DNA from: Actinomyces haliotis
GTDB lineage: Bacteria; Actinomycetota; Actinomycetes; Actinomycetales; Actinomycetaceae
Reading direction: 5' to 3'
Length of the DNA stretch: 64,000 nucleotides
NCBI RefSeq assembly: GCF_015355765.1
Contig: NZ_JACWNA010000001.1
Location: 124,001-188,000, forward strand
In this document: positions 63,900 to 64,000 of the stretch, piece by piece
How positions within the stretch are numbered: position 1 is the first letter of the stretch
Layout of the letters: every line of letters begins with the position of its first letter
The notes under the pieces: generated by a model
Told to the model about the DNA's origin: nothing
The model's input: the letters and a program-made list of their open reading frames with translations, nothing else
Databases searched by the model: none
Translations under genes and position numbers: made by a program

Positions 63900-64000
63900 G
63901 CACCTCACCGGACCACGGCGCCGTCCCCGCAGAGGATCGGAACGACCCGCACTCCCGGCTCGTCGCCGTCCGCGGCGAGGTCGGCAAGGCCGTCGTCGGG
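63896..64000 (+). CDS. MoxR-family AAA ATPase, N-terminus only
   Basis: Thirty-five residues are visible (MSTSPDHGAVPAEDRNDPHS then RLVAVRGEVGKAVVG) before the window ends. The LxxVRGEVGKAVVG pattern just before the expected P-loop and the upstream DUF4129-DUF4350 genes point to a MoxR ATPase. The Walker motifs are outside the window. Confidence 0.75.
   Translation, partial: MSTSPDHGAVPAEDRNDPHSRLVAVRGEVGKAVVG

Overview
The window is about 72-73% G+C, densely coded and carries actinobacterial hallmarks: multifunctional 2-oxoglutarate decarboxylase (Kgd), monomeric isocitrate dehydrogenase, a SigR/RsrA redox switch, the mini ribosomal protein bL37, and the Rv3235-like / secA / comF / hpf / lpqB-mtrB-mtrA neighbourhood known from mycobacteria. 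NarGHJI plus a NirK-type copper nitrite reductase in such a background fits an oral Actinomyces/Schaalia-type organism. The genus is an inference; the phylum is secure. No tRNA, rRNA, CRISPR, transposase or phage gene was found.

Layout. (1) 1-14.3 kb, chromosomal backbone: the 3' part of kgd, a degenerate SGNH-fold protein, a carbohydrate-type ABC importer without its ATPase, bL37, rsrA-sigR with a textbook SigR-type promoter, a DoxX-like gene, monomeric icd, and the aroA-rsgA pair. (2) 14.4-37.7 kb, a nitrate/nitrite respiration and molybdenum block: a SufR-like regulator; a nirK operon with two histidine-rich polytopic membrane proteins; a DUF2249 gene; a nearly complete molybdenum-cofactor set (moaA, moaD, moaE, moeA, moaC, mobA, mogA); narK-narGHJI; and a molybdate importer in which permease and ATPase are fused (modA-modBC). 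Mo is imported by ModA/ModBC, built into Moco by Moa/Moe/Mob/Mog products and inserted into NarG with the help of NarJ. NarK brings in nitrate and exports nitrite, and NirK can reduce nitrite to NO outside the membrane. (3) 37.8-45.4 kb: a zinc alcohol dehydrogenase, hisN, uppP and sbcD-sbcC. (4) 45.5-51 kb: a conserved actinobacterial set of poorly known genes (DUF6912-like, CpaE-like ATPase, SAF-domain protein, excisionase-type HTH, hypothetical, LysM, Rv3235-like). (5) 51-60.6 kb: secA, comF, hpf, lpqB-mtrB-mtrA. (6) 60.7-64 kb: the start of a DUF4129/DUF4350/MoxR cluster, cut by the window end.

Most notable observations. A 56-bp element occurs twice in inverted orientation with 47 of 56 bases identical, once forming the C-terminal tail of AroA and once in the linker of the ModB-ModC fusion; the copies bracket most of the nitrate block. 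sigR has two promoter-like signals and an in-frame upstream start that mimic the sigma-R / sigma-R' two-isoform system of Streptomyces. The nirK operon couples a three-cupredoxin nitrite reductase to two uncharacterised membrane proteins. Long leaders with stem-loop potential precede narK and modA. Several genes show a TANNNT box 6-8 bases before the start codon, the signature of leaderless mRNAs.
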